A stretch of 64,000 nucleotides of DNA from NCBI GenBank assembly GCA_018398575.1, contig JAGTXZ010000020.1, positions 930,001 through 994,000 of the forward strand, written 5' to 3'. This stretch comes from Ampelomyces quisqualis (lineage: Eukaryota; Ascomycota; Dothideomycetes; Pleosporales; Phaeosphaeriaceae). The notes under the pieces are model-generated. The model saw only the letters and a program-made list of their open reading frames with translations, was not told the DNA's origin and did not search any database. The translations under genes and the position numbers were made by a program. Of this stretch, positions 11,721 through 24,359 are shown piece by piece; the stretch's first letter is position 1, and every line of letters starts with the position of its first letter.

Positions 11721-14700
11721 ATTGTACAGGAAACAGAAGCGCCTAGAAGAACACTCCTCTCTAGGCCTAAGCTGTTACAATCTATCCTACTTTAACCTTT
11801 CCTATTTGTTTCGCAGTCCCTATTTCCTTATGCCTACGCTTCTTTATAACTAAGGCCTTAGCTTACGCCTTAATACTCTTGTTAACACTAGTGCTTAAGG
11901 TTTTCTATTTTTGAATTTACAAATTGTTTTATCTGTTTCTAAAGCCTTGCAGCAACCTATTTAGAAGCTCCCCTTCTAGGTTTAGGTGCGCAGCTTTAAG
12001 AATTAGATTACTTCTTTAGTTACTTAATATATTTAACTACACTTAAATATTAATAGCTAAAAGATTTTGAACTGTCTATTTCTTACCCTTAATCTTAGGT
12101 CTTAAGATTGTATACTTAGCCTCTAATAGTTAAGACAATTTAAGATTCAATTAGACACAGATAGGTTACAGTTTATTTGGCTATCTAAGTACCCCTGTTT
12201 ATATAATCCTTTACCCCCTATTTCTACTATTCTACATCAAGCTACAGTGCTAGCTACTGTCTATCTCAATGTGCAACAACGCAACGCCCTATAGGAGAAA
12301 GAAAACTATTATATCCAAAACAGTCTTTACTGTTCTTCTTCTTCTATTTATTGTATCAAGGGATACTTGAAGATCCTATTAGCCTAAAAAATCTTAGAGA
12401 TTTCTTATACCCTAACTAAGCAAACCTACTTAGAGTCCAAATCCCCTCTAAGCACCTGCATAGCTCTTATTTCTGCCAATACATTTCACTTTATTATAAA
12501 GAAGCCCTAGAACAAGTTCTTTACAACAAGCCTCTATAAGATTAACAGGATCCTTGCCTCTAAGGACAACGCAGATAATTAAAGCCAATTAGATAAGAAA
12601 TTACCTGCCTACTACTCTTAGTATTAAGATATATTTAGTAAGTTAGCAGCTAATTAATTGCCTCTTTACTATCTATATAATTACAAGATTGTTCTTAAAG
12701 AACTATTACTAAATGCGTTTAGTCTCTTGTACAAGCAGAATTAGGAGGAGCTTAAAGCTACCAAAGCCTACGTCTAGGAACACCTTCAGAAGGGTTTTAT
12801 TAAGGCTAGCTAAAGCCCTTTTACTTTACCTATTCTCTGTGTACGCAAACCAAATAGAGATATACGCATCTGTGTAGACTACTAGAAGATTAACGCCCTT
12901 ACGCGCAAGGACGTCTATCTAATCTCTTGCATTAATAAGCTACTATCACGTTCTTCTAAAGCTAAGATCTTTACTAAGTTTAACATCTAGGCTGCTTTTA
13001 ACAAAATTTGTATAGATCCTAACTCTAAAGAGTATACTACCTTTTAGACCTGTTACAGTATTTATAAGTGTAAGGTTCTCCCTTTTGGCTTGTGCAATAG
13101 GCTAGCAACGTATTAGCGCTACATAAACAATATACTAATTAATTATTTTAACAATTTCTGTATTGCGTATCTTAACAACATCCTAATCTACTTAGAGAAT
13201 ATAAACTTACATTAGGAACACGTCTAAAAGGTCTTAGAGCGCCTACGTACTACAGGACTCTAAGTAGACATTTAGAAGAGTAAATTTTATGTAACCTGCA
13301 CAAAGTATCTAGGCTATGTTTTAACAAACTAGGGCACTAAAGTTAACCCTAACAAGGTAGAAGCACTCTAAAACTAGGCTAAACCTACTACAGTTACTAG
13401 CGTTAAGTTATTTCTTAGTTTCGCTAGTTTCTATTAACAGTTTATTAAGAATTTCTCCTGTGTAGCTAAACTAATCCTAAAGCTTTAAAGTCTCTCTACA
13501 CTATTTAAATAGACTACAGACTGCTAACAGGCTTTTAATTAGATTAAAGCCTTACTCCTAGCTATTCCTACGCTATCTTATTTCTATCCTAAGTATAACA
13601 CAAAGTTAAAAACTAACGCGTTAGATAGAGTAATAGCAGGAGTACTCTCTTAGAAGCACCCTAACAACAAGTAGTATCCTGTAGCCTTCTATAGTTATAC
13701 TCTATCTAGGGCTAAGCTTAATTAAGAAATACACAACAAAGAACTTTTTGCTATCCTAAAAGCGTTTAAAAAGTAGAGAGCTGAACTTACCTCTATACAG
13801 AGTTAAATCTAGGTGTATTTAAATTACTACTCCTTAGAATACTTTATAACTACTAAGGTTCTTAATGTACGTTAAGCACAATAGGTAGAGATTATTGCCT
13901 CTTTTAATTTCTGCATTAAGTACACGCCTAGTAAGCTTAACAAGCAAGCTAATATCCTAAGCCAAAGGGAACAAGACGTTAGTAAGGTTAAGGCTGCCTA
14001 ACAAGACAAGAGATCCCGTGTACTTCTAGGACCTAAACGCCTAAACCCCCTAGTTAACTCTAAACTAGCTTAGAACTACGTCTGTAACTAGCTAGAGATT
14101 AATGTTTCAGCTATTTCAGTCTAATCTATTAGTGTCCCTCTAAATCTCAACTTGTTAGAACTAATTAAAGCCCTGTTAGCAGAGAATTGCTGCTCCTTTA
14201 AAGAAGAACGCCTTACGCTACTACAGCTGTATTGTGTCTAAGAAGAACTACTACTGTATTACTTACGCCTATGTGTACCTAAGGATTTCTCTTTGTGCAC
14301 CTAACTAATTAAAGAAGCTTACAATTAGGTATCTACTGCCTACTTAAGCGCTACAAAGACGTATTAGCTCTTAGCTTAGCAATACTACTAGAAAGGCATA
14401 GAGGCTACATGCAAACGCTATGTACAAAACTGCGTTTCCTGTTAAAGATCCTATCTAAGACAGCTTTAATCCTAAGGGTTCCTCTATTTGTTACTAATTC
14501 CTAACAGGCCTATGCAGCATTTGTGTATAGATTTCAAGACATTTCTAACTAATTAGCATAGCTATAATTAAATTATAGTTATTATTAATTACCTATTAAA
14601 GCAAGCTATCTCTATTCTGTGTTACAAGACTATTAACGCCTAGGAAATAGCTTATTTATTTATCCAATAGGTATACCAATTTAGCTATACGCCCAAAAGC

Positions 14701-15530
14701 ATAGTGTCTAACTACAGCTCCTAGTTTGTGTCCTAATTCTAGTCTAAGTTCTGCAAGATCCTAGGCGTGCAAATTAAGCTTTCTACAGCCTACTATAAAT
14801 AAACTAATAGACAAACCAAGATTATAAACAAGTATATTAATTAACAATTAAGGCCCTTTGTATCCTACTACTAGGACAACTAAAGTAACCTCTTGCTAAT
14901 AATTAATTAAGCTTAAGCTACACTGCTGCACTCCGCAATTAGTATAGCACTATACCAGCTTCTGTTTAGATCTAAACTATAACAGAGCTAGAATTAGGCA
15001 TTATCCCCTTTAAAACACAAAGATGTAAACGTTAAGGATGCCTTAAGCTTAGCTACTTGCATGTATAAAGCCTAGCGCACAGCTAAAGACAATATAGAGA
15101 AGGCGCAGCAACAAATAGCTGCTAAGGTAAACAAACATTGTTAACCTGTTAATTAGGCAGTAGGTAACAAGGTTTACCTCTTAACTTAAAACCTATCTGT
15201 TACCTGCCTAAGTTGCAAACTCGCTAAATTGTAGAAAGGCCCCTTTAAAGTTTTAGAACAAGTTAGCTATTTATTTCAACTAAAGCTACCTAAAAGATCT
15301 AAGATCTATAACGTGTTCGCTCTAGATGTCCTCCGCAAGGACCCTAACAACCCCCTAGCTAGTTAGCTAAGCCTAAACTTATCTAGCATCCTAATTTAAG
15401 GTGTTAAAGAATAGGAAGTTAAAGAGATCTTAGCTAGCAAGCTATACTGCTCTATCCTAAAGTATTGTGTAAAATAGGTAAGCTATAATCCTAACTCTAC
15501 CTAGTACAATACCTTAAACTTTATAGGCGC
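11721..15530 (+). pseudogene. pol of the nested chromovirus: PR-RT-RH-IN-chromodomain
   Basis: Domains in order by eye: an RT core at about 12840-13330 with VRKPN-DIRICVDY, the LPFGL block and a catalytic box reading YLNNILIY in place of YLDD; RNase H at about 13550-13960; the integrase zinc-binding region near 14390-14460 and core (LCIDFKTF-like) from about 14520; and a chromodomain at about 15405-15510 (E-x-E-V-K-E-I-L then KYCVKW-like with TAG for Trp). The RT-RH-IN order and the C-terminal chromodomain define a chromovirus. Stops are nearly all at Gln/Trp codons. No active polyprotein can be made. Confidence 0.88.
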
Positions 15531-15779
15531 CCTACACATGTTGCAAGCGTTCTATAAACGCTATCTAAAACAGCTAGAACTCCTATAAGCGTTAGCTAAA
15601 TAGATTACAGCATAGGAAAAAGGAGTTAAAGATCTTACAGTATTGCAAAACAATTATGTTAGGGAAATTAAACTTAATATTGCAACTACTACACTAGTAA
15701 GTAACAGCTATTAACAATAGGAGTCTTACTCTTCTATTAGATCTAACAGCAAACTGTTGTTGCTACTAGTAGAACGTTC

Positions 15780-16400
15780 TTAATTGTTTAAATCTCTAGG
15801 TGCAGACACTAACGCACTACCTAGTAGTCCTCTGTTCTAGCCCTGCTTGCTGCAAGTACTAGCCTTTTGCGCTGCCTTTTGCGCCTCCTCCTGCTCTACT
15901 AACTAATCAGCCCTTAATACTATTATAACATCTACTAGCTAAGCAACTACACTAGTTAACCTTGCTGTACTTCTTCTAAGCGACCTAACCTCCTTAGCTA
16001 TTGCTCTAACCTCCCTAGCCAGCTCCTCCCTCTAGTAATAAGCGCTAACTAACAAGTTAGCGTTGTTTATGTTAGCTACCTGTGCAGTGCTTACTTGCAC
16101 AACAGCAGCTAACTAAAACACTGCCTCCTTAACAGCAGCCTCTTGCTCTAACACTACCTTGTTAGACTTGTCTCTACCTAAGGCAGTAAACCTGCAGTTA
16201 AGGGCCCTAAAGAGGCTATTATACTTCTAGCCTGCATATAGGGAAACTAGGCAACACTTCTTATTTAAGAGTGTGCAATAAGCACACTTCTTAGACACGT
16301 CTAAATAGAATCTAAACTTAATATTAAAATGGCTGCAGGTAAAAGCCCTTGCAGCCTGTAGGCAAACAACCTAATAGGCTAAGAGATAAGCTCTAGAAGG
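15780..16400 (-). pseudogene. antisense Cys-cluster/coiled-coil reading frame
   Basis: Between the chromodomain and the 3' LTR, the minus strand carries a frame opposite to pol that is interrupted only by CAG-to-TAG type stops. It reads a Cys-rich start (TCSHFN, then KKCAYC and NKKC at about 16340-16250). A long Glu/Lys/Ala/Leu/Gln-rich stretch with heptad-like spacing follows (about 16150-15860), ending at TAA 15782-15780. The frame stays coherent for some 200 codons, which would not be expected by chance on the non-coding strand. Not a recognised domain; possibly a nucleic-acid-binding accessory protein. The start codon is uncertain. Confidence 0.55.
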
Positions 16401-16738
16401 GACAGGAATAGGTATTGTGTGTATCTACTATACAGTTAGCTAGTAATTAAGAAAGGACAAGGCTTAGATAGCTTTAGGTATACAAACGTAAGAGAGAGAG
16501 TGTAGAAAAGCAGTATACTAGAGGGCTAGCCTTGTATATATGCTCAAAAAGCTTAAGGTAAAGTTAAGAACGTTAAACGCGCTAGCGCACTAATTAAAAC
16601 AACAACAAACAGCTACATTACGTTATCCCAAAATAAACTTAAGGTAAATAAGAGTTTACAACAATTTAGAGAAGTATCTAAAACAACACTAATACAGACC
16701 TAATCAATAGAAACTATTAATTTTAAGAAAGGGGGTAA

Positions 16739-17037
16739 TATAACAAGCACATGCAAACACATGTTACATCTGATACCTTATAAAGGCTTAGTAACAGATT
16801 ATGTAGAGAGCTAGCAGATTAAGACTAAAAGCGCTCTAACAGCGCTCCAACTTAGCTGCTACGCTTACTATAAATATAAGCCTATAGCATAGATAGAGGA
16901 CAAGTTTCTCTTGTCCTTCTGTACAAGACCTATAGGTGTATAGCCAATCCAGAATCTCTGATACAACACGCACTCCTATATGCCTCTAATACGTATCCAA
17001 TTTGATTCTAATAGCTGTACCTACCTGCGTTATTACA
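16739..17037 (+). repeat. 3' LTR of the nested chromovirus
   Basis: Matches 9942-10240 with 13 transitions. Its first dinucleotide has become TA from TG. It is preceded by the polypurine tract and followed by the TTAGT duplication. Confidence 0.95.
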
Positions 17038-19124
17038 TTAGTCTTCTTACACCTAAACTATAGAGTTGTGTATAAACAAATTAGTAATAGATTGTATATA
17101 TATACTGTGTAGCTTTTATACTAAGATATACGTAGAACTTGTTAAATATAGTGCCTAATACTAGACGCGTTACTACCTACTACTTAACAATACGCTAGTT
17201 ATAACTCTTAATATTATAATATAATAGTATAACTCTAATAACTGTAATATAATAGATACTACTATAGATAACGCAGTACTTATTTTATATAGCAACACCT
17301 TATGTAAACGCAACTACACTTTAGCTAAATATAAAGCAAAAGAGTAGATAGGTTTAATATTAGCGTCTATATAAGGATAGGACAAGCTGTTTAAGACAGC
17401 TAGTAGACAGTACGCTAGCAAACTAGTTAGTTTAGAATTAGTAGACGCAAAGTAGTAGGCTACATATAGCTAAATAGCGCACGCGTGCTAACACTAATAA
17501 GAATAATATAGTAAGGCTCTTTAGTTTACTTTTTGTACTAGCGTTTGTATTGTAGCTGCAAAGAATAAAATATACATTAGGTAATATTAACAGCCTCTTT
17601 ACTAATATATAGCTATATAAGCTATATTTATAGCTACAGTTCTAATTAGAGCACTAATAGTAATAGGCTATGTTAAATATTCAATCTAGGCTATAAGACA
17701 ACGTATAGATATATAAGGACGTTGCAATTATATCTAAGTTATTAAACTTCTAACCTAACTAATATGTATTTATATACTAGGATATTATGTTATAGATTAC
17801 TCTTATACTTAGTTATTACCTATTTGCTAACAAGATAGTTTACGTACCTAGCTGTTTATTTACAGGCACGCCTAATAATCCTATAAGAGTGTATTACAAA
17901 CTATACTTAGAAGATTAGTAGTAGTTAATAGAATAGCGCTTACTAGATAGTGCAACTCTTGTGCTAGTTATACTAGCAGTAGACAAAACATAGTTATCTA
18001 TAATGTCTAGCAATATATTAGTATAGCTAATATATATTACTATTAGAAATCTTAACTATAAGATATAATAATATAGAACAATACCTAGGACACTACTAGC
18101 TAGATTTATCTTAATAGCTAAGCTCTTAGACTCTATTCTAAAGAGTAAAGTATATTATTACTATATAGGCAAACTGTTGTTGCGTAAGTACTAACTATAG
18201 CGTTAACAATAGAGAGTTACTATAGAGAATAGAAGCTAACTAGCAACTGTAGTACTTAAAGAAGCTACTAAATACAGTATGTAACTAGAGTGTGCTAACT
18301 AACAGATATAATAGTATTACCTAACTATTTGTGCAATTCTAGCTAACTATAAAGAGTAAGTGCTACTAATAGGTGTAAAGAAAAACAGACACTATACTTA
18401 ATATATAGTACTACTAGACAAATAAGAAAACTTGTATAACAAATATCTATAGCAAATAGAAGAGTATATACGCTTGTAATAGAGTTATTATCTTAATAAA
18501 GAATATAAGAATTACGTTTATCTAGTAAAGTGCTTTAGCTAGAATTACTATAACTTTAATATATATAAGTTATTAGCTATAGATATATTATATCTACTAC
18601 TTAAGAAGTTAGTTATAAAGATATTAGAGATTACAGAAGACATGCTAATAGATATATACCCTACACAAAAGAAGGGCTAGAATAGTACTATAGTTCTAGT
18701 AGTAGAAGATAACAGCTATGCCAAGTTAAATAAAAGGTTCTACTAGGTTAAGTATAACACTAGACTAAAACAGTTTAATAACAAGAGAGCTTTTACAAAA
18801 GTGTTATAGTAGACTAGCGCAGAACAAAAAGCAGTAATTTGCTAATTTGTAGCAGTAGTGTTCTTTCTGCTAGCAACTAAGGCACTATACGTGTTATATT
18901 TTATTTAGGCTGTGTGTAATCTACTAGTACTATTACAATATAAGAGTTATAATAAAAATACGTTAGAGTATATGTTGTTAGCTATTAAACAAATAGATGT
19001 TTTAAAAGAAGAGTTTTAACCTTTTAGACAGACGCAAGAAAAAGAAAAGAATTTTAACTACTCTAAATAGCACGCGCTAACCTATATTATTAATAATATT
19101 TGTATATATAGAGCTCTTAATAGT
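17038..19124 (+). mobile_element. KDZ (Plavaka-type) relic, segment 2: transposase core
   Basis: Plus-strand frame of a Plavaka/KDZ-superfamily transposase. At about 17955-18130 it reads a hydrophobic strand, V-D-K-T, Ser/Met-Ser, then IYITIRNLNYKI and ARFILIAKLLDS. This matches the family block [YV]xDKTxLS...YxxxxN. At about 18570-18615 it reads AIDILYLLLKKLVIK, like the DxLHxxxKGxxK block. Stops are RIP-type. The segment ends at ATAGT (19120-19124), the target site of the copia insertion. The same sequence lies inverted at 54654-56735. Confidence 0.75.
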
Positions 19125-19342
19125 TGTTAGATAAAATAGGTTTAGTAGATAAATCTAAGTTAAAGTGTAATAACTTAATTTATTGTTGTGTTCTCTCTAG
19201 TGCCTGCGCCCTCTATGTTTAGATAGCTAGCATAGTGCTATATTTGGGTAGCAAATTAGCAGTTGCTAGGTCTTGCTTAAGCTACTTGGCAACTCCTAGT
19301 TAGCCTATGCAACTAATTCTCTAATACGCGACGTATCTAACA
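19125..19342 (-). repeat. copia A 3' LTR (element orientation)
   Basis: TGTTAGATAA...GTATCTAACA, 218 bp. Just outside it, 19343-19353 read on the minus strand is the purine-rich AAAGGGGTA expected of a polypurine tract. Confidence 0.93.
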
Positions 19343-22300
19343 TACCCCTTTAGCTTAGATAATATGCAAGCTAGAAAACTTAGTTGTTAAGTACAAGGTT
19401 CTTAAGTTGCTCTTAAATCTTATTAAGTAGCGCTTTATTTGCTACCTCCTCCTAGATTACCTCTACTAGTCTAATCTAATAGAAAAAGCTGTTCTATTTG
19501 TTTACTAGGAGGGCCTTTGTAAAACTATTAGCGATTATTTCTGCTAATTGAACGTACTCTACCGCAATTTTGCTAGTAGAAATCTCTTGTTTAAGCTAGT
19601 AGTTGTAAATGTTAACATAGCAAAGCTTAGTTTAAAGTTTTAATATCTCTTTAGTAACTAGCTACATAGTTTAGGTGTTGTTGCATTAAATAGTAATTGT
19701 AGATTGTAAGAGCTTAATGTTTAGCTTATAGAGTAATTATAAGGTAAATATTACCTCTTTAGTAACTTAAGATAGGGCAAGAAGTTCTGCCTCTATTGTT
19801 AATATAGTAATAGTGTCTTGCTTACTTACTTTCTATGCAATAAGTCTACCAAAAAGCTTAATAGCGTAGCCTTATAAGCTCTTCCTATTAAGCGTGTTGT
19901 TAGTAAAGAAGGCGTTACTAGCTACTTAAAGGTAGTCGTCTCCTCTAAGTTGTAGCGCCCTAGATCTAGTGTCTGCAAGGTATAGCAGGACCTAATTAGC
20001 AGCGTTTTAATGTTTAGTGCTTAGGTTTAATAGGAACCAAGTAAGCTATAATGTAGCAAAAGTAATATTAGGTTATGTTGTTACTACAGCAAAGAGTAGA
20101 GATCTAATCTTTTATTAGTATTAGTTAATCTTAGATAGAGCAGCTAGGTTATATTGTAGCTTTAACTTAATAGGTGCTATTAGGGTATTATACCTTCTGT
20201 TAGTTTAATTAGCAAGGCAGCGTATCTTATTAATGTACGCTAACTAAGATAGTTATATAAGACACTAGTCTTGTTGTTAGATAACCTCTACGCCTAAGAA
20301 CTACTAGAGATTATGTCCTCTAGTTATAGTATATTTTTCCTGTAGAAGCTTAACTATATAGTCTGCTTCTTTAGTACATTATTTATTATACGTAATAATA
20401 ATATTATTTACGTAGAAGAAGATAATAATACTGTCTTTAATTATACAGTATAGCTTGTGCAGGATTACTATAAAGACTAGAGCCTTAAGAGTTAATGTAA
20501 ACTCCCTCTACTATAGTAAGAGTAAAATGCGCAGACTATATAGTGCCTTCTAGACTTAAAGAATTATTCCCTTTTTCTTATAGCCTTAAGGTATCTGTAT
20601 ATATATTTCTTAATCTATTATTGCATAAACAAACGCGTTAGTTATGTTATATTATTTAAGTTTAAGGTTATGCTTAGCTGTAATAGCTATTAGTATCCTA
20701 AACAAGCAGCTTACTAATGTAGCAGCGTATATATCCTGTAATGTAATGTTTTGCTGTTAATTGCCTTAGACAACTAATTGTGCCTTGCACTTAATAAACT
20801 AGTAATATTTGTTAAGTTTATACGTGTACACCTATATATAGTCTAAAATCTGTTAGCTTATTAGTTTAATTAATTTAAGAAGTACTTCTTTCTAAGAGTT
20901 TATCTGTTTGTAACTCTGTAGGTAGGCCTACTCTACTTCTTTAAACAGTTCCCCTATTAGATAAGTCTTAAGCTTAGTTTAGCAGGTTAGCAGAGGTAGA
21001 AGTTAGCTGTAATAGGGCTTTAAGCCTTTAGTAAGCATTCTTTGCATCTTAGCCTTGTTTATTGTTTCTTCTCTGTACTTGCTAACTCTCTTAGCTTAAG
21101 CTCTAGCTATAAAGGCTGCTGCCTATAGGATAGTTTTAGATAACCTATGTAGTGTTATGTCTATAGATAATCTATGTAGTATTAATTCCAAGTGTCTAGC
21201 TATTATTCCTACAAGCAGTGCTGCTAGTAGCAGTGTAGATAGTAGAGTTAGGTATTAATCTCTAATCTTCCTGCCTTAATAGTAGCCTAGTAGGTCTACT
21301 TTGTTCTAAGGATTTGTTTAGTCCTTAGTAGGCTTGTCCTTATAGAACAAGTTAGTCTCTAGATTAATGCTTAGAGTAGGTAGTTTAATAGTCCTTATAT
21401 AAGTAGCTATCTCTTTAAGAGTATTATGCATAAAGTTGTCTATAAGATCCTTAACTTTACTATTAAAGATAGTTTGTTTGTTAAATACTACATTGCAGGT
21501 ACTAATAACTTTACTAAGCGATAGGATTCAGATACAATAGATGTTTAATAATTAGTATCCTACAAGGTATCTAATCTATACTTTAGGGTTAAGGCGTTAA
21601 AGTCTTAATATGCCTCTATAGGTATTACTGCTTATTACAAAAGCTTTGCACCTATATGCCTTAAGATAGGCAAGGTTTAGTTTTTAAAGTAATGTTACTA
21701 TTCTGTTGTTAAAAGCAACGTGTGTAAAGAAGATCTTATATAAAGTCTTCTAGTTATTAGTATAGTTTAGTGTTTAGTTGTACAAATACACTTCTACTCT
21801 TATAATTTTAGATTATAGTTTCTAGGGTAGGTTTGCATCAAGTTGTATTGCGCGTAACTTTTCTTTGTTTATTTCTCCTAAGCGTTTGGCGCTACTATTT
21901 TAAGCTTAGGTATCTAGTACTAAAGGCTTAACAATAACTTCTATTAATGCTAACTACCTTTTGACTTGTAATTTAACAGTTATAATCTTATTGTTAGCCT
22001 TAACAACTTTAACTATAATGTTAAAATAATTCTTAAGGAAGAGAAAGAAGATTAATAGCTGCTTAATAATAGAGCTTGCTATTCTATTGTTAGTAAAGTA
22101 GAAGTCCTATTGTATTCCTAAGAATTTGTCTGTAACTAGCATTTAGCTCTTCTTCTTTATTATACTTATCTTGTAAGAGTAGAAATTAATAGCTAGTCTC
22201 TCTTCTAGTCCTTTGTAGTTAGTTTGTAGAGCTTAGCTAATTTGTTGTCTTAATTTAGCTCTGCCGCATAAGTTGCATTAGACTGTAGTAACTCTCTTTA

Positions 22301-24124
22301 TACGCACCCCTTTAGCTTGCTAGACTAGGTGCTTAATAGCTGCTAGTCCTAGATAGCTAAGTTACTTATGCTAGAGCAGTGTAGTTGCCTTTTGTGTAGG
22401 TTACTTTATTTGCAAGTCTGTATGCGTGTAGTATGTAGCTTTTGAAAACACGTTGTATTTAATTACCTATTAGCTATATATTTTACCAAGGTTCCTAATA
22501 ATTATGCTATCTTAGTACCTTAGTGTAGTTAAGTCTTCTTTTGTTTCCTACTAAATTCCTATCTATCTAAGTAGTTAGAAAGAAACTAGGTTGCAGTGTA
22601 TATTAGGGCAAATAGCTATGTTGTGCAGTACTAGTTTAGTTTCCCCTGTCTAACATCTTATAATTAGATTAATACTGCTGTATCTCTTAATCTATATCCT
22701 TGTGTTACTAGCCTATATAAAGTCTTTGTATAAAGGCAGTTAGAAGTTGCGTATGTAATTAGGATTGTTTGTAACATAGCATGTTATGCTAGAGTTAAGG
22801 ATAAATAAGAACTTAAGTAGATAGTTGCTAAAGGATGCGTAGAATAATACAGTAATAAAGGTAGCAGCAATAATTGTAATTTGCTAGCCTTTAAGTTATT
22901 CTCTCTTAATTATCTCTAGTGTTAGTGTATGTAACTGCTTTGTTACAGTAGGTGTTTTAGACTGCAGTTAGCTTTGCCCTTATAGTATGCCTAGAAACGC
23001 AGTGTTATACTTACGTTTGTATTTAATAAGCTCTGTTATAGCTTTATTTAGCTTCTACTAATTAGAGGCTTAATTAAGATTTAGGTAGTAACACTCCTTA
23101 AGTCTGTAATGTTAAGAGCAAGCAGGGTATTTTGTGTCTTTAGCTTTAGCAGGCTTATAATCTGATAGCTGCTTTAACCTAGCAGTTTTTTTACTAGTTG
23201 GTTATTATTAACGGGGTCTTCCCTAGTTCTTAGATAGCGCGCTTTTAGCATGTTAGGCGTCCCCTTTAGTATTCTAGTTAGATTTACTACTAGTAAGAAA
23301 TAATGCGTTATTAACTACATATACAGCCTTATGTTTCTCTAATCTAAGAGAATAATTTGCTATTATATGTTCTTAGAAGCGTTTTATTATCTCTTTTCTA
23401 GTTATGCTAGCTATTAATCTACTATTGTTCTAAAAGTTTATAGACTATATAGGCGCGACTTTATTTATAGTATATAGGAAGTCTTTTGTAATTGCGTTAA
23501 TTTGTGTTAACTTAGTAACCTTGTACGTCTTTGCTTTAGTTGCTACTTAATTATATTTAGATAACCAGGTGTCCTAGTTTGTTGCGCTCCTTATTAGCTT
23601 AAGAGAAGCTTAGTAGCAATTGCAGGCTTATTCTTGTTCAATTTGTTTGTTAACACTAACTATTAATTTTAGATTAGTAATCTACTAGCGTAGTAGTTAC
23701 TCTAGTAGGCAGTACGTTTAGAGTAGGTGCAGAGAGATAGTTAACTAGATAAACGCAACAATTTGTTAGAGGCTTAATTGTTTCTTTTTAAAATTGTAGC
23801 AATCTTCTTTGTATTGTTTAATAAGTATCTTGTAGTACTCTAGGTCTTCCTTAAGTACTTTCTAGCCTGCTAGTGTTAGGTTAGATTATTGTATCAGTAC
23901 GTTAACGTTTGCTGCTAGTGTGTAGTTAGCAATAATAGGTACTCTTATTAGTGCAGGTTTGTTTAGCAACAGCTCTGCTAAGTCTAGGCTAATCTTGTCC
24001 TATATAGTGTACATAAGGTAGCGCGCTTACAACTGCACAATCTATCTAGTGTAGTTAGTTTAATCCTGCAGGGTAACTATTAGGTCTTGTTAGTATTGGT
24101 GCGTTATAATATTACTTTGTAGAG

Positions 24125-24141
24125 GCAGTAAGACTCTTAAT
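24125..24141 (-). promoter_or_regulatory. copia A primer-binding site, half-tRNA-Lys(CUU) type
   Basis: The plus strand reads GCAGTAAGACTCTTAAT directly against the LTR. The motif GACTCTTAAT is the anticodon arm of tRNA-Lys with anticodon CTT, ending at about tRNA position 39. Drosophila copia uses the 5' half of tRNA-iMet cut at the same place. The copia element at 33-38 kb has the identical 17 bases. Confidence 0.65.
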
Positions 24142-24359
24142 TGTTAGATTAAATAGGTTTAGTAGATAAATCTAAGTTAAAGTGTAATAACTTAATTTAT
24201 TGTTATGTCCTCTCTAGTGCCTGCGCCCTCTGTATTCAGATAGCTAGCACAGCGCTATATTTGAGTAGCGAATTAGCAGTTGCCAGGTCTTGCTTAAGCC
24301 ACCTGGCAACTCCTAGTTAGCCTATGCAACTAATCCTCTAATACGCGACGTATCTAACA
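24142..24359 (-). repeat. copia A 5' LTR (element orientation)
   Basis: 218 bp, TGTTAGATTA...GTATCTAACA, 14 differences from its partner. It lies next to the primer-binding site and the ATAGT duplication. Confidence 0.93.

Larger units (their letters stand above)
9942..17037 (+). mobile_element. complete Ty3/gypsy chromovirus with LTRs and TSD
   Basis: A 7096-bp LTR retrotransposon nested in the KDZ relic. Identical 5-bp target duplications TTAGT lie at 9937-9941 and 17038-17042. LTRs are 299 bp each and differ at 13 sites, all transitions, 8 of them in CpA/TpG context. Order on the plus strand: LTR, priming site, gag with zinc knuckle, RT, RNase H, integrase, chromodomain, about 1.2 kb with an antisense frame, polypurine tract AAGAAAGGGGG (16726-16736), LTR. 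It is less AT-rich than its surroundings, hence younger or less heavily RIPed. The pol frame holds many TAG stops, so it is inactive. Confidence 0.95.
19125..24359 (-). mobile_element. complete Ty1/copia element (copia A) with LTRs and TSD
   Basis: A 5235-bp element inserted in the KDZ transposase gene, with target duplications ATAGT at 19120-19124 and 24360-24364. LTRs of 218 bp differ at 14 sites, 13 of them transitions. Read on the minus strand, pol ends in RNase H at about 19810-19480 (EAELLAL..., then a YVNIYNY-x-LKQE block and ANSFTKAL). RT carries YVNN instead of YVDD at about 20400. Integrase lies around 21.8-22.3 kb and gag toward 24 kb. RNase H downstream of RT and integrase upstream is the copia order. 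Many RIP stops; dead. Confidence 0.93.
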
